64,000 bases of DNA from Rehmannia glutinosa (GCA_016081115.2 CM071931.1:20002317-20066316), one strand, 5' to 3'. Counted from the stretch's first letter, positions 48,243 to 60,346 are shown. Notes: a model not told the origin generated them from the letters alone. Numbers and translations: made by a program.

Positions 48243-50474
48243 TGGAAGCAAATTTTGACACGCATTCCTATGTTCACTGTTGAAGAATTTGATGATTGGA
48301 AAATTCGTATGCAGGCTTATCTATCTGCATTACATGATGAATGTGGCTTGTGATAGAGGATGGGGGCAACGCAAATATTGAAAGTGAATACGGTACATGA
48401 AGAAAAACATCTGCAATTTGAAGGAGAAGAAGTTGTTCTTTGAAGAAAGACCAGCCATGGTTGAAAAACCAAGGACTGAGTGGGCAAATGATGATAGGAA
48501 AAGATACAACTTGGACAATGTGGCCAAGGACATACTTTACAAGGCTTTGGACAAAGCAATGTTCAACAAAGTCAAATCTTGCAAAACAACAAAAGAAATC
48601 TGGAATATGCTAACTTTAATTTGTGAAGGATCAGAGCAAATTAAAGAAAATAATTGTCTGTTGTTGTTCAAAAATTTGAAAATTTGAAAATGTTTGCAGG
48701 TGAATCCATGGATCAGCTGGATGCAAGATTCACTGAAATCACAAATGAGCTTTCAGCTCTTGGGAAGGAATACACACAAAAGGAAATGTGTATAAGGATA
48801 CTAAGAAGCCTCCCAGCAGAATGGGAAATGAAGACTATGGCTCTAAGACATTCAATGGACCTCTCAAAAACATCCAACCATGAGCTATTCTCAGACCTTA
48901 AAGCCTATGAGTTTGAGCTGAGAAGAAAAGATCAAGAGGAGACAGTTGTACCCAAGACAGCTACACTGATAGTCAAGGATGGAAAGAGAGCTGAACCAAA
49001 TGAAGCCATAGACCAGGAGGAGATTGCCCTAATGGTTAAAAGATTTAACAAGTTCTTCAATAAGAACTATAAAAGAAACACGGGTGAAACCTCCAGGAGT
49101 CATTCAGCTCCCTTTAAGTCAAGGGAAGATAGGTCGCCCAGGAGAGCTGAACATCAAAGGGTAGAATATCAGAGAGCTGACAACCCAAGAACAGAAAGAA
49201 CTGATCAAAGAGCTGAGAACTTGTGTTGGAACTGCAGACAACCAGGACCTTTTCCAGTTGATTGTTCCTATCTAATAGTCAACAAATATAGGAATGAAGA
49301 AGAAAGAAAAGTTTCAAAGAAAGAAGACATGAAAAGAAGAAAGCCATGTTGCCTGCTGAGACTGGTGAGATGGCTAAGTCTAAAGAAGCCATTCTAGAGT
49401 AGTGAAGCGACTACCATTATGAGGAGTGAACCCATTATAAGTTTCAAGTGATTACGAGGAAGAACCCATTATGATTCATTAGGCAAAATGATGAAAGATT
49501 TCGAGCACATTAAATCCTCACACACACTTCTAAATAAGGAAAACAGCCACCTCAAAAGCCAAAACTCACAGCTGACTAAGGAGCTGAGTACTCTAATTCA
49601 CATAGCTGTTGAGAACACAGAGCTGAAGGCTGAGAATGCCAAAATGATAGCAGAGATAACTGCTATAGAAAAGAGGGAAAAGACCTCAAAAATGTGATTG
49701 CCTTATTTACAAAGGCATCCAAATCATTGGATGATCTTATCATGAGTCAAAAGGAATGTGGAGATAAGACAGGCATAGGATTCAATTCCTTTGTGCACAG
49801 TCAAACTCCAAGAGTGATTTTTGGAAAAAGGATCTTCAAGCAATGAAGCATCCCAAAAACCTAAAACACCAAATGTTGCACCCAGATTCACCCCTAAGCA
49901 CAATCACAAACAAACTGGCCTTGGATATAAAGGGAAATGAAAACAGCCAGTTGAGTATGCTGAGAGGACGGCTGAGAAGAAATCCAGCAGAGTTCCTCCG
50001 CAAACTCCAAATAGAAAATACTCTGTGAAGAGCAAACAGAGCTACCAAAAACCCCAGAAGTTTAATAAGAAAAACACACATGTTGGGAATGGTAGAAACT
50101 ATCCAAACCAAGTTGATTGGTATAATGTAAAATATCAGCAAAGACCAATGGAATACAAGCGTAAATGGCAAAGACCTAAACCTCAGCAAAGGTCATTCCA
50201 AAGGGAAAAGAGCTATTATCAGCACACATATGCACCCAAGCACACTAAACAATATCACAACTATCCCAAGAAAGCAGTTACTAAAACACACACACATGCA
50301 TATAGACAAAAGAGACAGATGTATGAACCTAAACCCCCCAAGAAATCGCTAATGAGCACTATGATTATGGCATCGATAGATGGCAACCTCTTAGAGTCAA
50401 GTCCTTTGGCTATAGGTTGGTTGGATCATCTTATAGCACTAATCCCTCGGGACCAGGCAAGTATGAGTACCTAA
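48243..50474 (+). pseudogene. Sirevirus gag and following linker (broken)
   Basis: The start reads MEANF and, after frame changes, a WKIRMQAYL block and DILYKALDKAMFNKV. From 48654 a 247-codon frame has the UBN2/retrotran gag core (LDARFTEITNELSALGKEY, ILRSLPAEWE, LKAYEFELRRK), an Arg/Glu-rich segment, and the knuckle CWNCRQPGPFPVDC. In it the metal-binding His is Pro. 49488-49697 is a predicted coiled coil (heptads of Leu/Lys/Glu). The Lys/Gln/Tyr/His-rich linker that follows (50025-50474) is typical of the Sirevirus gag-pol junction. At least six frame breaks separate these pieces. Gag would form the cytoplasmic particle. Confidence 0.8.
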
Positions 50475-50518
50475 AAACTAATTTCCTTGATTGCAGTTTC
50501 AAGGAACAGCTGAGTGCC

Positions 50519-53500
50519 AAGGAACCTAGTACATGGATAGTGGTTGTTCCGGACATATGACAGGAAATAAGAAAACCTATCAAGATTCAGGGAGATTAGA
50601 GGTGCAAAAGTCATATTTGGAGGAAATGAAGCTCAGGGAAATCAAAGGCACATGATCTATCAAGAAGAATGGATTGGAAATCACAGATGTTGCTTATATT
50701 GAAGGCCTCAACTTCAACCTGCTAAGCATCAGTCAACTTTGTGACAATGGCTATAATGTTGGATTCAATATGGGAGTGTGCGGATCAAAGTTCTTGAATC
50801 AAATGAAATAGTCTTTGCAAGGAACAAGAGAAGAATATGTACGTGGTAGATTGGTCTATTGCTACACCAAGCACTTGTCTGTTAGCAAAGAGCACAACCA
50901 AATCAAGTTGGTTGTGGCACAAGAAGCTGAGTCATCTGAATTTCAAGACAATGAACAAACTTGCAAGGAGTCATCTTGTGGAAGGATTGCCAGACACAGT
51001 GTACAAGAAAGAAAGTGTATGTCATGCATGATAGATGGGAAAGCAGATTAAATCTTCATTCAAAGATAAGCCAAGTCCTTCCAACAAGGATTTTACATTA
51101 ATTGCATATGGATTTATTTGGTTCAGTTGAGCCAGCCAACATAAGTGCAAAAAATTCACATTGGTAGTGGTGGATGACTACTCAAGATATACATGGACAA
51201 TCTTCATGTGCAAAAAGAAGGAAACTTTGCGAAATTACCTCAGTTGATGAAAAGAGTTCAAAATGAAAAGAGTCAAACCATTATAAAGATAAGGTCTGAC
51301 AGAGGAACTGAGTTTGTCAATGGGATAATTACTCAGTATTGTGTTGAAAATGGTATTGCTCATTAGTTATCCGCAGCAAAAACTCCACAGCAGAATGGAG
51401 TAGCTAAAAGAAGGAACAGAACTCTCAAGAAGCTCGCAAGGACCATGTTAGTTGAAATTGGATTGCCTAAGAGATTTTGGGTGAAGCCATCAACACAAAG
51501 ACGCTATACTCAAAATAGATGCATGATTAACGTGCAATTAACGAAGACTCCTATGAAATTTGGACGAGAGAAAGCCAATGTTGGGTACTTCAGGATATTT
51601 GGATGCAAATGTTTCATCCACAACAATGGAAAAGATAATTTAAAGACTTTTGATGCTAAAGTGATGAAGGTATCTTTTTAGAATACTCGGTGAGAGCAAA
51701 GCCTATAGAAGTCTTGAACAAGAGGACTATGGTCATAGAAGAGTCTATCAGCTGAGAGCAAAGCCTAATGTAAATGGAGAAGACATTGAAGAGTTAGCTG
51801 GCCAACTATGTAGAAGAGTCCTTATGTTGAAGCTGAAATAAGAGCAATCAACACAGAAGAAGATGAGATAGCTGAATCTCAACGACAACTGGAAAGTCTA
51901 AAAAGTGAATGAATGAAGATGAAAGAAGCTGTTCAAGACAACTTAGCTGCGAGATGGCTGAATCAAGCTGACTTGCTCCAACCTGATGTGAGATGGCTGA
52001 GAGACCATCCACCAGAGTTAGTTATTAGAGATGTAAGAGATGGCATAAGAACCAGATCCAGAGCTCAGCAAGAAGCAATGTTCACTTGTTTTATTTCCCA
52101 AATAGAGCCAAAAGATGTGTCCCAAGCATTGGATGACACACTTTAGATTCAAGCCATGCAGAAGAAGAGTGAATCGGTTTGAAAGAAACAAGGTATGGGA
52201 ATTTGTGCAGAGACCAACCCATCAAAATGTTATTGGCACAAAATGGGTTTTCAGAAACAAGATGAATGAGGAAGGATCTGTGGTAAGAAACAAAGCAAGA
52301 TTGGTAGCCAAAGGGTATTGCCAAGAAGAGGGAATAGATTTTGATGAAACCTTTGCTCATGTTGCAAGATTAGAAGCAATAAGGATGTTTCTTGCCTATG
52401 CTGCACATAAAAACTTCACTGTGTATCAAATGGATGTGAAGAGTGCATTTCTAAATGGACTGCTAAAGGAAGAAGTCTATGTTGAACAACCTCCAGGTTT
52501 TGAGCAGAAGACTATTGGAGATAAGGTGTACAAGCTCAAGAAAGCATTATATGGATTGAAAACTTACCAAGAGCGTGGTATGATACATTGTCTCAATTTC
52601 TAATCGACAATGGATTCACCAAAGGCAAAGTGGAAAGAACACTCTTTAGAATTCAAGATGGAGATAGTATCTTTGTTTGTTCAAATATATGTGGATGATA
52701 TCATTTTTGGATCCACAAATAAAGAACTGTGTGATAAGTTCTCAAACCTCATGCAAGGTAAATTTGAGATGAGCATGATGGGAGAGCTAACTTTCTTCTT
52801 AGGACTTCAAGTCAAGCAATTGAAGGATGGAACCTTCATAAGTCAAACAAAATACACCAGAGATTTAATGAAGAAATTTGGTATGGAAGAGAAGTCTTCT
52901 GTAAAAATACCAATGAACACATCAGTCAAGATGGACATGGATGCAGATGGCAAGGCTGTTGATAAAACCAGATATAGAGCACTCATTGGATCATTGCTCT
53001 ACCTAACAGCCAGCAGGCCAGACATCACCTTTTGCAGTAGGTGTATGTGCAAGATTTCAATCTGCACCAAAGGAGAGCCATATGACTACAGCTAAGAGAA
53101 TCCTAAGGTATTTGAAGGGATGCCAGGAAGTTGGCTTATGGTATCCAAAGGAAGGTGGATTCAAGCTTATTGGTTACTCAGACTCAGATTATGCTAGATG
53201 TAGAGTTGACAGGAAGAGTACTTCAGGTACATGTCAAATGCTTGGAAATAGATTAGTTTCCTGGTTTAGCAAGAAGAAAGAAATTGGAGAAAAAGAAATT
53301 CCAATTATGTGTGATAACACTAGTGCTATTACAATCACTCAAAATCCTGTATTACATTCAAGAACAAAGCACATTGATGTCAGATATCATTTTATAAGAG
53401 ATCATGTTGAAAAGAAAGCCATCACTTTAGAATATATCTCAATTGATAAGCAGTTTGCTGACATATTCACTAAGCCCCTATGTGAATCAAGATTTGAAGA

Positions 53501-53537
53501 GCTTAAGAATGAGCTAGGGTTAATTGAGTTGAGTTAA
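50519..53537 (+). pseudogene. Sirevirus pol: protease, integrase, RT, RNase H (broken)
   Basis: Protease: MDSGCSGHMTG, Asp codon 50536-50538. Pre-integrase: WHKKLSHLNF and CHACM, giving the HHCC zinc site. Integrase: HMDLFGS, then RSDRGTEFVN, then a TPQQNGVAK block in which the third catalytic residue is Lys (AAA at 51406-51408) instead of Glu. RT: VIGTKWVF, VYQMDVKSAFLNG, YVDD at 52688-52699. RNase H: YSDSDYARC, CDNTSAI, RTKHIDVRYHFIRD. About 100 bp is missing near 53276-53283, removing the catalytic Glu segment that copy 1 retains. Many frameshifts and stops (for example at 52145 and 52602) break the gene. Confidence 0.88.
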
Positions 53538-54097
53538 CACTCAGAAGACTCAATCAGCAGAAATAGTCAAATGAGAAAATGAGAAAAGAGCAAGTTTCAC
53601 AATTCAGCCAAGTGAAACAGCCATGTCGGAAAGTTAGCTATATCAAGTTAGCTGACAGATGAGTCACTTAATGAAAAGAGAGAAGCAGAGTTAAGTCATA
53701 TTTGATATAAGCTGAGTCATTTATGAACTAAATGACAAAAACGCAGTCATTTTAAATGAGCGAGAATGTTTTTAAGGATGACGTCAGCGTAATAATGACG
53801 GGTACAGTAAAAGGCTGCACAGTAAGCATATGATTGGATATAAATGCTGCCGCATTAAATGCGAGGAATTAAATGCGGTTTTGACATTTCAATCTGAGCT
53901 ATTGATCTCAATCAAAATCTAAAATCCGAAGACATGTCCTTTCATAACCCTTATATATATATACATTCTTCAGCCTTCTCTCTCACTTACAAAAACTGTT
54001 CATCTTTAAGAAAGGAAAAAACTAGCTATATTTTTTCTCTCGGAAACCCTAAGCAATCTCAAGCAAGTTCGTCAGTTTTAATCGGTAAAATTTTCTG

Positions 54098-57000
54098 AAA
54101 ATGGTACCAAGTTCGATTTCGTCAAGCTTTCAAAGCAAATCCACAAGGAATGGTGAAGCAGGGCTCTGATGAAACCCTAGTTAAGAAGATCATTGAGATG
54201 CTAGAAAAGTCAGGTCTCAAGGCTTTTCTAACCATAGAGTATTCCCACACCTACCTTGAGGAGGAAGCTCAATTCTATGTTAACGCGGAAGTGCAGGACG
54301 AAGGGATCAAGTCTTCTGTCCACCGCAAGGACATCATAATATGTGCTAAGGACCTTGCGGAGCATTGCTTGTTGCCGTCGGAAGGCATAAAGGAGATTCA
54401 TGAAGCTGATGTAGACTTGTCTGCTGCGTGGAAAGAGATAGCCAAACCGGAGTGTGGTGCCAAGGTGGTCTACACAGCTGACAGAAACCGCTAAAGGATG
54501 ACTATCATAAGGTGATGGATGTCATCTCCAAGTGTATTGATATGAAGTTTGGCAGCTTCAACCGGTTTGTCAAAAAGACGATCGATCGTCATGGCCGCAA
54601 TCATGCAGGGCAAAAAGGTTCATTGGGCTGAGTTCATGTACAACAGACTTTGCCTGAATGTGATGAATAAGACATTTAAGGAAGATGGATCCTTTGGAGG
54701 ATCTAGATATGGCCTTGTAATTGGCCACCTGCTGGAAGTGAAGGGTATTGTCCTTCGACATGGCAAACCATTCCATATCAACAAAAGGATGTTTCGGGCT
54801 AACCTCTCTGGCGCCCAGAAAAGAGCCCATGCAAAGAAGGCGGACACAGGTGAAGAGGAACCAGCTGACCATGAAGACACAACTGCTACCCCTCCTCCAA
54901 AGAAGAAAGCTGGCCCTGCAGCTCCGAAGAAGAAGGCTGCCCTTGCAGCTAAGAAAAAGGATGCACCTGCCCCTACAGCCGAGACTCCTGCCCCTGCAGC
55001 CAGATCACCTGCCCCCGCAGCTGAGAGAGAGGAAGAACACCATACTCTTTCTCCTGCTGTCAAAAAGAAGAAGCGCACTACCAAGACAAGGAAGGCAACT
55101 GCGAAAGCTATCTCCTTCCAGGAACCAGAAAATATTGAGGAAGAGGTTCCCTGCTACTAAAAAAGGAGACATTTGGTTAGGCAGTCTGAATTGTAGAAGA
55201 CAACTGAATCTGCAACTCAGCTAGAGAAAGCATCCGAGACTGCTGACACTCAGGAAGTGCAGTCTCCTGAAGTAATCGATGAAACGACTAAGTCTGCTGA
55301 TGATGTGTAGCAGATACCATCCGGAGACCTAGCTGTGCGAGAGATAGCTGAGGGAAGTATAGCAGCAGAGACAACTGAACCTTCAGTTGAAAAGATTGTC
55401 TCTGCACCTGCTACAGATGCTGCTGAAGGTGAAGAGGAGCAGAGTCTCTTGCCTTCAATTCCTGAAAAAGGAGGGCAAGAAGAAGAAGATGATAATGACG
55501 ATGTCATCATGTACTCTCCACTATATCTTGACATCCAGAGGAGCTTACGAGAGTGGAGAGCATGGAAACTTGATCACTCAAGGATGCAGTTTGCTCATCC
55601 TGAGTACATTGAAGAGGAAGAAGAGTTGCTTCATTTTCTTGGGGTCTCGACTATTTGACAGGCCCTTGACGAAGACAACTGTATGGATCTTCTCCGCATC
55701 ATTAAAACCGATGAGAAAGAAAAGGCCGAGGAGGAAGCCCGTGCACTAGAAAAGTCCAAGATGTGCATGTTCACTGGTACTCACGAGCATACTCATAGCA
55801 CTCTTGTTGAGTACACAGACAGTGACGAGGATATGGATCCCATCACTGCAGAATAGAAGTCAGACATGCAGCAGGCTCTTAGGGAATCAAGACACATGCA
55901 CGAGCAACAATTGTTTGAAGGACCAAGAGAGTCGTCTCAATCTCTCCTGCAGACCGACCCTCTAGGAGTGGCACAACACATTTCCTCAATTGTTGCAGCA
56001 GCCACGTCCCCTGTTCAATCTGAGGATGGATCTAAGGGCTTTGGCAATGACAATGGGATTTTGGGCATCCAAGTTGAGCCAACCCTTGAAGAAGGTGTTT
56101 TACCACCTGCTCCAGCGGCTGAGCACTCAACGGAAGAAGCCGCGAGTCTGAAGAAGAGTGACTCCACCATTAGTCACTCAGCTGGTGTGCCAGCTGAGGG
56201 GGAAACTCACTCCACCACAGCAGGGCTGGAGGTTGCTGTGGATAACTCACATTTGGAGAAAGGAGGCGAAGTGGAAACTGAGAAAGAACCACAACTGATT
56301 GACATTGACAAAGCTCGGGACGGTTGTGTATCTGCCTCTTGAAATATCATTGCTTTGAATGCTAATGCCGCTTTTCTTACAATCGAGGCACGGATGGAGA
56401 TTCCCAGGAGTTAACACTGCAGGCGGTGAAAGTGGAATCCAAGGAGTTGAGACTCCTAAAGACCCTAAGACAACAAGCATTGTCGAAGGGGATCAGAAGA
56501 CCCTAAGACAGTGAGGCGTCGAAAGGAACATTGAAGGCCTCACAGAGTTGAGTCCGCTTTGGAAGTATTGAAGGCCTAAGGGAGGTTGAGACTTCCCTAG
56601 GTAAGGGTGAAGAGGCGAGAACATTCCTACAGCTCAAAGTTCAACCGAAATTGAGAAGGAGATAAACACACTTCATGACTCCCGAGGAGAACCTTGATAT
56701 ATCATTCTTGGGGTCCGAAGATGAAGCCGAGTCCACTCATTTGAGATCCAAAGGACCCAACCGAGGATATTCTCAAAACTACGAGCGCCTAAGTGACAAA
56801 GCGCTCGTCAAAAAAATTAATTTCGATGATGAGCTAAGCCAGGTCTCATCATCATTCGATGACACTTGATGATGCAAGAGAGGAACCGGTTATTCATTTA
56901 GAAAAATCCACTGAGATCAAGATGATCTTTGTTAAGACAACAGGCTCGATCGGTGGCAAAATCTTTCAATCGCCCCAGTGCGACATACGATCAGCTTCGT

Positions 57001-58749
57001 GAGCTTCCACAAGCGCAGAGTAACGACTACGCGCCACTCCATCACAGCTCCCACAGTGTGACCTCCGCCAATAAATCTACCGCGGCCGAGGCAAATATAG
57101 CTGCGTCATCACAGCACAAACCTCACAAACCATCCCATATGTGAGTGATGATGCCTTTAGAAGATATTTCCTTTCACGCCGATCCTACCGATTTGGAAGA
57201 AGACCTTTGTTGAACAACGAAGATTCTTCGTGAGAGAAGATCCAATCATTCCCACCGACACCATTGTCGGCCGAGTTCAACTTTCTTTGAAGAGTGGCTG
57301 CGGTGAATCAAGTGAGACAAAGTGAGTTTCGTGAGATCTTCAAGAAGATTTTTGATGAGATTGAGAAGATTGAGCGACATCGAGGCCTCCATCGACTTAA
57401 GATCGGACAACGGGGATGCTACCCTCACAACAGACTTGAGAGGGATAGTGGTGCGGATCTAAGAATGGTCCCAACAGCAATCTGCCATGAGACTCGAACA
57501 AGTTCACTATTTCAAAGCACTATATGGCAGAATGCTCATCTGGATGGCTGACAACGCTGATCTAAAGCAAAGGATGCAGGCGTATATCAAAAGGTTACAT
57601 GAGTCTCACAAAACAGAAATGGAGCTGCTGCAAGAATTCCAAAGAAAAAAATCCTGCGCCTTGAGAACGCAATGAATGACAAATTCAACCTTCTTATGGC
57701 TGAAATGAAGTTGGTGGTAGCCGAGTCCAAGGCAACTCGCTCAGAATTTCGGACAGCTTATGCTGTAGCTGACTCCAAACAATCTTCCACTCTCAGAAGA
57801 CTCGATTTCATGTTTGAAGGCATGTTCCCTGGGGTCCCTCTTTCATTTGATGATGCCAAAAAGGGGGAAGAGGAGTCCCTAAGGAAATTGAAAGAAGAGA
57901 AGTTGAAAGAATCTGCAGCTGAGAAGATTTCAGCTGAGATGAAGGAAAAGCCAGCTGAGGGGGAACGTTCGAAAGATCTTACATTAATGATAGCTGAAAC
58001 CCCTCAGCAGGGTCAAATTACTGCCTCCATCTTGAGCAAACTCCCCATAACCCTACCCATTGGGCACTCTGTTGTGCCAATGTCGAAGAAAAGACGAATT
58101 ATCGAAGCAGGGATTGAGGAGTTCGACAAAAAAATGGATGCCCGCATCGAAGAAGTGATGAAACAGTATGGTGGCATTCCGGCAGGGAAAGATCAAGATG
58201 TTGCACCTGACAATGGATCCGAGCTGAGATTAGTTGAAGAATTCAAAACGCTCAAATCCGAAGGCTATTTTCAGGGAATGTCACTAGCCCAAGCCTGGGA
58301 TTTATATTGGGAGAAGGGTCTTGCGTTATGCGAAGAAGCGGAAAAAACAATGAGACTACCGGCCACTCACCGGTAAGCGAAGACTCTCATACAAAAGTAT
58401 ACACCCGAGGAGGAGAGAAAGAAGTGGTGGTGGAAGAGGTTCTCGACCTCGTCCAAAACCCAAGAATATTGAATATGTAGATCCCGGAAAGAAGGGGAGG
58501 ATCTACTGGACTGGGTATGACGAAGTGACAAACCTGGAAGTGGCAAGAAAGAATGCAGAGGCAGAAAGAAGACAGGAAGAGGATAACAAGAGGCAAACAG
58601 AGCAATGGCTCGAGAGAAAGAGAAGGGATGAAGCTTCCAAACAAGCCTATGAAAACAAGAAGAAAACTGAAGAAGAAGAAAGAAAAAGGAAGAGAGCTGA
58701 TGACTTCGACAGAGCTGAAGAAGAAAAAAGAAGGCAGCGAATGCGTTGA
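54098..58749 (+). pseudogene. Long third ORF of the Sirevirus family (broken)
   Basis: A chain of open pieces in changing frames, collinear with copy 1, points to one ancestral ORF of some 1500 codons. The N-terminal piece (54150-54494) is acidic and helical; 54549-55160 has WAEFMYNRLC and SRYGLVIGHLLEV, which resemble the plant transposon protein (Transposase_32) family. Then come a Lys/Ala/Pro-rich linker of about 60 residues, Glu-rich segments, 57672-58376 with FDDAKKGEEES (which doubles as the purine motif in DNA), and a charged coiled coil (58525-58749). I see no signal peptide or membrane span, so envelope-like is positional only. An AATAAA lies downstream near 58950. Function unknown. 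Confidence 0.6.
57846..57872 (+). promoter_or_regulatory. Sirevirus polypurine-type motif
   Basis: TGATGATGCC leads into AAAAAGGGGGAAGAGGAG. The same arrangement is at 11414 in copy 1 and, reversed, at 14579 in the other family. It lies 1.1 kb before the remaining 3' LTR, whose start is deleted, so whether it primed plus-strand synthesis is unclear. Confidence 0.5.
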
Positions 58750-59020
58750 AGTGTTGTTGCGAACCCTTCATGTATATTACTTATGTAAATACATTTTTGT
58801 AAGTCATCTATAATATTTAGTGATTTTCCCTGTAATTTTTCACTTTGTATTTTCTCTTGTATCTTAGAATAGATATGTGTTTTGTTTTGACAAGAATGCT
58901 ATGATACTATTTGTAAACAGCTATGTTAAGGACAAGAATGCTATGATCAATAAAATGATCTATTTAAGCATACATTCTTTGTTACTGCATTGTCTGTATG
59001 TATCTTTCTTTGTTTACATT
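58750..59020 (+). other. 3' untranslated stretch before the 3' LTR
   Basis: AT-rich, no frame. ATCAATAAAATG near 58945 resembles a plant poly-A signal. The left end of the 3' LTR is missing, so the deletion junction is at about 59020. Confidence 0.5.
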
Positions 59021-59583
59021 GCCCCTGTGAAGAAAGTTTCGAGTCGGAAGAGAAGCCAACTGTGTGACCAAGGCTGTCTCTAGACTGTTGACCACTTTGT
59101 AAACAGTTCTATTACATAGTGGATTCTTCCAGGAGTTGGAGAAGAGAGGATTAGAAGAATTACCCCATCTTCGAACCTTTATAAAAACCAACTGTGTCAT
59201 TTATTTTTCAGCACATATACATTTCTGCATACTTACATCATATTTACTGATAAACTTATATTTGCTATCCAACTGATTAATAACCTAGTGCTAAAATCAA
59301 GTGTTAAAACAAGTTTAAAACAATTCAACGGGTGTTAAGTCTTCCGCTGATAAAACCAACATAGCCAAGTTAAAGTTCAGGTTAAACAGTGAGTTATTCT
59401 ATCAACAACTCTATCGAGTCTGTTGACTGGCTAACTCTGCTGAATAACCAACTTAGTTGTCCCTCAAGGACACAACTGTTTGAGTTAACTCTGTAATAAT
59501 CTTAAAAGGACTAAATTCGAAAAGTTGGTAATGTTTATTTAATCCCCCCTTCTAAACCTTACTCACACCCCTTGGGACCTACA
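59021..59583 (+). repeat. 3' LTR of Sirevirus copy 2, 5'-truncated (563 bp)
   Basis: It aligns to 47552-48115 and ends CCTACA followed by GTCAA. The first 974 or so bases of the LTR are absent. TATAAAAA is at 59180-59187. Confidence 0.9.
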
Positions 59584-59588
59584 GTCAA
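59584..59588. repeat. Right 5-bp target duplication (GTCAA) of Sirevirus copy 2
   Basis: Matches 46573-46577; LINE coding sequence resumes here (AAGCATGGAGATATATTGG). Confidence 0.95.
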
Positions 59589-60323
59589 GCATGGAGATAT
59601 ATTGGATATTGGTTTTTGGATGAAAAATAAACTCAACAAGAACCAATTCGAAGAGTTTGTATGCTATACGTGGGCTACATGAAAGGAGAGGCAAAAGTTT
59701 ATACATGATACTGATATAAGATGCTTGGCCACCTCTGTTGGATGGGTGGAAGAATTTTTAATAGCTTACAAAGAGGCACAATTGGTAGGAAAGGTTGCTA
59801 GTGCTGTTTGTAGTGATGTGGCTGCAGTGAAATGGCAGCCACCTTCCCTAGGCCAACTGAGATTGGATGTAGATGCCTGCTGCAATTTTCAGGAATATAA
59901 GTTTGCTACAAGGGGGAGTTGTAAGGGATTCAGGAGGTAAGGTTATTCTTGCTTTTGGTAGGAATGTGGAATTGATGAGGAGTGCCTTCGAAGGGGAGTC
60001 GTTGGCTCTCAAGGATGGGAGCACGGGTGAAGGAAATGGATCTTAGACCTCAAGTTGTTACCTCAGACTCGTTATTGGCGGTGCAAGTAGTCATAGCCAC
60101 TCACGAGGATCTCAGTTACAATGGCACTTTACTACATGATATTCATCATTTTCAGGCTGATTTAGGAGTAACCAAATTTACGCATATTCGTCGCACGACT
60201 AATAGTGTTGCTCATAGACTAGCCTCTTTTTCTGCTTTTTCTTCCTCATCATTTTGTTGGATGATTGAGGATTTACCCTCTTGGGTAGAAGAAATTGTAT
60301 TAGCGGACATATCATTATTATAA
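59589..60323 (+). pseudogene. LINE ORF2, C-terminal RNase H part (broken)
   Basis: Continuation of ORF2 after the nested element: GDILDIGFWMKNKLN, PPSLGQLRLDVDAC with the first acidic residue, FEGESLAL with the Glu, VTSDSLLAVQVV with the next Asp, and THIRRTTNSVAHRLASF. These are the RNase H blocks of plant L1 elements (RVT_3 type). Frame changes near 59940 and 60000 and a stop at 59680 break it. It ends ADISLL at 60320, 26 bp before the A run. Confidence 0.85.
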
Positions 60324-60346
60324 TAAAGCTATGCAATTTTCCCTAA

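Larger units (their letters stand above)
46578..59583 (+). mobile_element. Sirevirus-type Ty1-copia element, copy 2, nested in the LINE
   Basis: Order: 5' LTR (46578-48115), primer site, gag, Gln/Lys-rich linker, protease, integrase, reverse transcriptase and RNase H (to 53537), then a long third ORF (54098-58749), a 3' untranslated stretch, and a truncated 3' LTR (59021-59583). Copia order is shown by integrase preceding RT. The 13.0-kb length, the initiator-Met primer site, and the GATGATG-purine motif at 57846 fit Sireviruses. The termini are TGTTAGG and CCTACA, with GTCAA on each side. All genes are damaged. By eye the two LTRs differ at roughly 8-10% over their shared 560 bp, so this is not recent. 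Confidence 0.92.
41749..60346 (+). mobile_element. L1-type LINE, split by a Sirevirus
   Basis: Without the nested element the LINE is about 5.6 kb: ORF1 with a zinc knuckle, then ORF2 with endonuclease, reverse transcriptase, zinc-binding region and RNase H, ending in a short A run. A 17-bp duplication flanks it. Full length with both ends defined, so it inserted as a complete copy. ORF1 and ORF2 have frameshifts and stops, so it is dead. Plant L1 elements commonly carry this C-terminal RNase H. Confidence 0.92.

Noticed and set aside
54570..55084. Two minus-strand open frames (100 and 154 codons), one Ala/Gly-rich
   Set aside because: They are antisense to the Lys/Ala/Pro-rich part of the Sirevirus third ORF; the low-complexity codons keep the reverse frames open.
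54098..58749. Calling the third ORF an envelope gene
   Set aside because: No signal peptide, membrane span or fusion-like segment is visible; only the position fits.
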